DNA of 38,160 bases from Bacteroidota bacterium (GTDB lineage: Bacteria; Bacteroidota; Bacteroidia; Chitinophagales; Chitinophagaceae). Each line of letters starts with the position of its first letter. The stretch's first letter is position 1. A program made the translations under genes and the position numbers. Shown here in pieces: positions 34,746-38,160 of this stretch. Under the pieces are notes generated by a model. That model did no database searches. It had not been told where the DNA came from and worked only from the letters and a program-made list of their open reading frames with translations. The stretch spans positions 1 to 38,160 of the forward strand of contig VGGV01000021.1 in the NCBI GenBank assembly GCA_016868455.1, written 5' to 3'.

Positions 34746-35846
34746 ATGATGCTCAAACTCGACTGGTACATACTCAAAAAATTCCTGGTCACTTTTTTGT
34801 TTTGCCTGCTCCTTTTCACGGTAGTGGCTGTGGCGGTTGACAGCAGCGAAAAATCTGAGGATTTTATCAAAGCAAAGCTGGATACCATCGGCATTATCAA
34901 AAATTACTACCTCGGTTTTGTGCCTTGGATCTGGAGCCTGTTGTTTCCCCTGTTTGTATTCATCGCCGTAATTTTCTTCACCAGTAAAATGGCCACCCGG
35001 TCTGAGGTAATTGCCATACTGGCCAGCGGTACCAGTTATAACCGTTTTCTGCGCCCCTACTTCGCCGGGGGGCTGATGCTGGCGCTCGTTTTATGGGTGG
35101 CCAACCGTTACTGGATCCCCAGGGCCAATCATATTTACAGCAGCTTCCGTGCAAACTACATCGATAAAAACGACCCTACCAAAAACCAGTTCTCCGGCAA
35201 TTGTTACAATTGTTTTTACCTGCGCATTGATACAAACACTTTTGTCGGGCTGAGGGATTTTGACACCAGCAGCAAAACCGCCCGGGCCTTTTTCATGGAA
35301 AAAATCAGGGACAACAAGGTTATCTATAACCTGCGGGCCGAAACAATGAAGTGGGACACGGCAATAAAAAAGTGGCAGCTGCTGAATGCCGTTGAACGCA
35401 ATGTGGACAGCATGGGGGAGAAGATTATTCATCATTCCCTCCTTGCAATCAGCATCACCCTTAAGCCGGAAGAACTCCGCAAAGATTATTACATCAAGGA
35501 CAAGCTTACCACGCCGGAGCTTTCAGCCTTTATTAAAAGGGAAGAAGCAAGGGGCACCGAAGGCCTCAGCACCCTGAAGGTGGAGCAATACCGCCGCACC
35601 GCCACACCCGCTGCCGTGCTGCTGCTTACCATGATCGGCGCTGTGGTGGCCAGCCGCAAAACAAGGGGCGGCAGCGGTATGCACCTGGCCCTGGGCATTG
35701 TCATTGCCGCATTCTTCATTTTATCCGACAGGTTCTCCACCGTGTTTGCCACCAAGGGAAATTTTCCTCCGCTGATAGCGGCATGGCTGCCGAATATTGT
35801 TTTCACCGGCGTTGCCTACTGGCTTTACCGTCTCACACCGAAATAA
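34746..35846 (+). CDS. LptF/LptG-family lipopolysaccharide export permease
   Basis: A YjgP/YjgQ-family inner-membrane protein that with LptB drives LPS transport. The 366-aa product starts MMLKLDWYILKKFLVTFLFCLLLFTVV (first helix), then a helix pair near residues 60-110, a large periplasmic domain (about 125-265) and three C-terminal helices, ending IVFTGVAYWLYRLTPK. The ATG pair at 34746/34749 is chosen because MLKLDWYILKKFL is a standard N-terminus; the longer frame reads through a repeat. Whether it is LptF or LptG is not clear. Confidence 0.92.
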   Translation: MMLKLDWYILKKFLVTFLFCLLLFTVVAVAVDSSEKSEDFIKAKLDTIGIIKNYYLGFVPWIWSLLFPLFVFIAVIFFTSKMATRSEVIAILASGTSYNRFLRPYFAGGLMLALVLWVANRYWIPRANHIYSSFRANYIDKNDPTKNQFSGNCYNCFYLRIDTNTFVGLRDFDTSSKTARAFFMEKIRDNKVIYNLRAETMKWDTAIKKWQLLNAVERNVDSMGEKIIHHSLLAISITLKPEELRKDYYIKDKLTTPELSAFIKREEARGTEGLSTLKVEQYRRTATPAAVLLLTMIGAVVASRKTRGGSGMHLALGIVIAAFFILSDRFSTVFATKGNFPPLIAAWLPNIVFTGVAYWLYRLTPK

Positions 35847-36008
35847 ACCTGAATCCGGATATTGAATGCCGGTCTTCAGCTATGCAGCCCGGATACCGGC
35901 AACCATAATCAAAATTCCTTTTGTAAATCCTACTCTGCAGAAAGCTTTTGCGTAGTTTTGTAGCCCCCTTCACAGAGGAGTATTTTAACCCCCCCCAAAA
36001 AAAATGCT

Positions 36009-37334
36009 ATGGGAATTATCAAAGACAGGTTTAAGTCTAAGTCTGAAAAAATGGCGGCAGAGATCAGGAACCTGCTGAAAGAACACGGCAATAAAGTAAT
36101 TGGCGAAGTACAGTTATCACAGATTTACCATGGCATGCGGGGCATGACGGGCCTGGTTACTGAAACCTCATTGCTGGATGCGCAGGAAGGTATCCGTTTC
36201 CGCGGTTATTCAATACCGGAACTGCGGGAAAAACTGGCCAAGGCACCCGGCGGCTCTGAGCCATTGCCCGAAGGCCTTTTTTACCTGATGCTGGTTGGTG
36301 AACTTCCTTCAGAAGATGATGCGCATCATATTACCTCTGTATGGCAGCGGCGCAGCCATGTGCCCAACCATGTGTTTGCCACCATTGAGGCCCTGCCTGT
36401 AAACACACATCCCATGACGCAGTTTGTAATTGCCGTAATGGCATTGCAGACCGAAAGCCAGTTTGCCAAAAAATATGCAGCCGGCATGAACAAAAAAGAT
36501 TACTGGGATGCCGTGTTTGATGATACCATGGACCTGATTGCCCGCCTGCCCCGGGTGGCCGCTTACATCTACCGCCGCAAATACAAAGGCGGCGATCATA
36601 TACAGCCCAACGGCCTGCTTGACTGGGCAGGCAACTTTGCGCATATGATGGGTTTTGAAGATGAAAGTTTCAAAGAACTGATGCGGCTGTACATGACCAT
36701 CCATGCTGACCATGAGGGCGGCAATGTATCGGCACACACCACCCACCTTGTTGGTTCTGCTTTAAGCGACCCCTATCTCAGCTATGCTTCCGGTATGAAC
36801 GGACTGGCCGGCCCGCTGCATGGCCTGGCCAACCAGGAAGTGATCAAGTGGATATTTGAAATGCAGGAAGAGCTGAAAACAGAACTCCCTTCCAAAGAAC
36901 AGATTGCTGAATACGTAAAGAAAACATTGAGCGAAGGCAAGGTGGTGCCGGGCTATGGGCATGCCGTGCTGCGCAAAACCGATCCCCGGTATACGGCACA
37001 GATGGAGTTTGGCAAAAAGCACATGCCCAATGACCCGCTGGTGCAAACCGTATGGAATATTTATGAAACCGTGCCGCCCATTCTGCAGTCGCTGGGAAAA
37101 ATAAAGAACCCCTGGCCCAATGTGGATGCCCACAGCGGCGCATTGCTGGTGCACTACGGCATGCGGGAATTTGAATTTTACACCGTACTCTTTGCCGTAA
37201 GCCGTGCATTGGGGGTGCTGGCCAGCCTCTGCTGGAGCCGGGCGCTGAACTTCCCCATTGAAAGACCCAAGTCGGTTACCACCGATCTGGTAAAGCTCTG
37301 GCTCCGGGGCAAGGATAATATCTGGGGGGAGTAG
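36009..37334 (+). CDS. gltA: Citrate synthase
   Basis: Condenses acetyl-CoA and oxaloacetate at the entry to the TCA cycle. The 441-aa product resembles the eukaryotic (mitochondrial-type) citrate synthase. The three catalytic residues appear as His in GPLHGLANQEV, His in VPGYGHAVLRKTDPRY and Asp in NVDAHSGALL. ETSLLDAQEGIRFRGYSIPEL is at the N-terminus. TAGTTTTG (35953-35960) upstream fits the -7 consensus but lacks a TTTG at 19 nt. Confidence 0.96.
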   Translation: MGIIKDRFKSKSEKMAAEIRNLLKEHGNKVIGEVQLSQIYHGMRGMTGLVTETSLLDAQEGIRFRGYSIPELREKLAKAPGGSEPLPEGLFYLMLVGELPSEDDAHHITSVWQRRSHVPNHVFATIEALPVNTHPMTQFVIAVMALQTESQFAKKYAAGMNKKDYWDAVFDDTMDLIARLPRVAAYIYRRKYKGGDHIQPNGLLDWAGNFAHMMGFEDESFKELMRLYMTIHADHEGGNVSAHTTHLVGSALSDPYLSYASGMNGLAGPLHGLANQEVIKWIFEMQEELKTELPSKEQIAEYVKKTLSEGKVVPGYGHAVLRKTDPRYTAQMEFGKKHMPNDPLVQTVWNIYETVPPILQSLGKIKNPWPNVDAHSGALLVHYGMREFEFYTVLFAVSRALGVLASLCWSRALNFPIERPKSVTTDLVKLWLRGKDNIWGE

Positions 37335-37442
37335 GGTGTGGTCTATAGTCGGTAGTCATAAAAGTATAAAAGTTCCAGATTTCCTTTTGCAGGAAGTTTT
37401 TTATAAAGAAAATCCGGCAGTATTACCAACCGGCACATGCAG

Positions 37443-37628
37443 TTACCGGACGTCTTTGTTTGGCCTTGCTCCGCTGAAGCTATGCGAAGGCGAGCCGGCC
37501 TGCAGCAGGGTATTGGCGGTTTTAAGAATTTCAGCGGTTGGTTGGTTTTTAGGCTACTGTGCTGTTGCAATAACAGAACAGCAAACCAGCAGCAACAAAG
37601 GCAATAATTTACGGAGTGACATATTCAT
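37443..37628 (-). pseudogene. Remnant of a secreted protein gene
   Basis: On the minus strand ATG 37628 begins a good signal peptide (MNMSLRKLLPLLLLVCCSV, then IATAQ) that meets TAG at 37554-37556. Reading past it gives PKNQPTAEILKTANTLLQAG, then the CTCCGCTGAAGCTATGCGAAG-type palindrome and a stop at 37443. A CAG to TAG change would explain the first stop. The repeat insertion then destroys the rest. I infer a decayed gene; a 24-codon secreted peptide is the alternative. It is convergent with gltA. Confidence 0.45.
37462..37500. repeat. Imperfect palindrome of the CTCCGnnGAAGC family (E)
   Basis: GCTCCGC...GCGAAGGCGAGC (37468-37495) is enclosed by GGCC (37462-37465) and GGCC (37497-37500). 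A shorter relative is at 58-77. Confidence 0.5.
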
Positions 37629-37841
37629 GGTTCAGAATTTTAATGGGCGCCGGGCGGCGAAATGAGTAGTATAGGAATGGTACATAACAAAATTAAAAGT
37701 TTCGCCTGCGGGCAGCAGCAGCAATAAGCCAATTGTAAACAGATTTTCAACATTTTTTATGAGTGCTCTGCCTAATTATCCGAGGCATAAATTTTATGTG
37801 TAGAAGAAAAAATCAGCCCTTATTTCTGCTGCGGTAAACAG

Positions 37842-37872
37842 TTTGAAAGAAAATTCAAATACCCTATTTTTG
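37842..37872 (+). promoter_or_regulatory. Canonical Bacteroidota promoter of the tRNA-Ala unit
   Basis: TTTG (37842-37845), exactly 19 nt, then TATTTTTG (37865-37872). It fits TTTG-N19-TAnnTTTG perfectly, and transcription should begin a few bases before the tRNA-like remnant at 37884. Confidence 0.85.
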
Positions 37873-37896
37873 CTGCCCCAAACGGGGGTTTAGCTC

Positions 37897-37914
37897 TCCC
37901 GATAGTTATCGGGA
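37897..37914. repeat. 18-nt palindrome (family B)
   Basis: TCCCGATAGTTATCGGGA replaces the D-loop position of the tRNA-like remnant. Confidence 0.75.
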
Positions 37915-37925
37915 TGGCCAGAGTG

Positions 37926-37943
37926 TCCCGATGGAAATCGGGA
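37926..37943. repeat. 18-nt palindrome (family B)
   Basis: TCCCGATGGAAATCGGGA lies where the anticodon arm of the remnant should be. The stem is 7 bp with loop GGAA. Confidence 0.75.
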
Positions 37944-37990
37944 AGGTCAGCGGTGCAGAAGATTGATACAAGATGTTCTTAAAAAAGGAA

Positions 37991-38064
37991 GGGGGTTTAG
38001 CTCAGCTGGCTAGAGCGTTTGCATGGCATGCAAAAGGTCACCGGTTCGACTCCGGTAACCTCCA
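37991..38064 (+). tRNA. tRNA-Ala (anticodon GGC)
   Basis: A complete cloverleaf: acceptor GGGGGTT/AACCTCC (one G-U pair), D-stem GCTC/GAGC, anticodon stem TTTGC/GCAAA with loop ATGGCAT (anticodon GGC at 38025-38027), five-base variable region, and T arm ACCGG-TTCGACT-CCGGT. Discriminator A at 38064. No CCA is encoded. It reads GCC and GCU codons for alanine. Confidence 0.97.
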
Positions 38065-38068
38065 CATT

Positions 38069-38094
38069 AAGGTTTTTATTCAGGAACCTTTTTT
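38069..38094 (+). terminator. Terminator after tRNA-Ala
   Basis: AAGGTT, a 10-nt loop, AACCTT and then more T (T6 in all). It lies between the tRNA and the GIY-YIG start and could also be its leader. Confidence 0.6.
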
Positions 38095-38160
38095 ATGCCT
38101 TTTACTGTTTATATCATTTATTCAGCGTCTGCCGACGAATACTATATCGGATATACGGAA
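38095..38160 (+). CDS. GIY-YIG nuclease-family protein, N-terminal part
   Basis: The frame from ATG 38095 is open to the window end (22 codons). FTVYIIYSASADEYYIGYTE carries the GIY-YIG signature as V-Y-I then Y-Y-I-G, as in UPF0213-type small proteins. The gene is cut off by the window, so length and intactness are unknown. It starts 30 nt after the tRNA. Confidence 0.8.
   Translation, partial: MPFTVYIIYSASADEYYIGYTE

Larger units (their letters stand above)
37884..37963 (+). pseudogene. tRNA-Ala-like remnant carrying two palindromes
   Basis: GGGGGTTTAGCTC (37884-37896) is identical to the first 13 bases of the intact tRNA at 37991. After an 18-nt family B palindrome (37897-37914) comes TGGCCAGAG, matching TGGCTAGAG of the tRNA D arm. 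After a second palindrome (37926-37943) comes AGGTCA, matching the variable region, and then the match fades, so there is no T arm or 3' acceptor. The order of blocks is that of a tRNA. I infer a partial duplication of tRNA-Ala that has been disrupted. Confidence 0.6.

Noticed and set aside
1-38160. CRISPR array, IS element, prophage or defence system
   Set aside because: No regular repeat-spacer pattern, transposase, integrase or phage structural gene is seen on either strand.

Overview
The window looks like the chromosome of a Bacteroidota bacterium, most likely of the Chitinophagaceae/Chitinophagales. The reasons are promoters of the Bacteroidota type (TTTG-N19-TAnnTTTG, seen twice with exact spacing), few purine-rich ribosome binding sites, several TTG starts, a eukaryote-like long citrate synthase, a Tgt without the usual zinc cysteines, a DUF2795 protein, and a cell-surface MG2/plug-like protein. 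The protein assignments come from recognised motifs, not from searches.

Almost all of the window is housekeeping. Bases 1-6669 hold purA, a very acidic small protein, a damaged pabB, then (minus strand) a lytic transglycosylase, gatA (frameshifted), tatA and rplS. Bases 6826-13054 (mostly minus) hold RNase Y, ZapA, a small conserved protein, a coiled-coil protein overlapping pheT, pheT and a FabH-like ketoacyl synthase. Bases 13150-19870 hold a small membrane protein, fabI, DUF2795, lolD, a PduO-type cobalamin adenosyltransferase, a second ABC ATPase, gatC, trpS, a deoxynucleoside kinase and a DUF922 protein. Bases 19982-25611 hold pckA, then pepP-pssA-purS-rsmI as a tight run, then an iodotyrosine-deiodinase-like nitroreductase. 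Bases 25653-34410 hold an M1-type metallopeptidase, a NarL/LuxR response regulator, rsmG, a family 2 glycosyltransferase, a multiply broken MG2/plug-like gene, tgt and a small secreted protein. The right end has an LptF/LptG permease, gltA, a remnant of a secreted protein gene, tRNA-Ala(GGC) preceded by a broken tRNA-like copy, and the start of a GIY-YIG protein.

There is no CRISPR array, insertion sequence, prophage or defence island. What stands out is genome texture. Short palindromes, mostly 18-21 nt and of several families, sit between genes, and two are inserted in frame inside coding sequences (pabB and trpS). Degenerate tandem arrays with a 7- or 8-nt period and about four units sit just upstream of rplS, dnk, rsmI and the glycosyltransferase gene. 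A tRNA-Ala-like remnant lies directly behind the tRNA promoter, with two palindromes where its D-loop and anticodon arm should be. Three genes (pabB, gatA and the MG2 gene) carry frameshifts, all in homopolymer runs; pabB and the MG2 gene also carry in-frame stops. These may be real decay, transcriptional slippage sites or assembly errors, and raw reads would decide.
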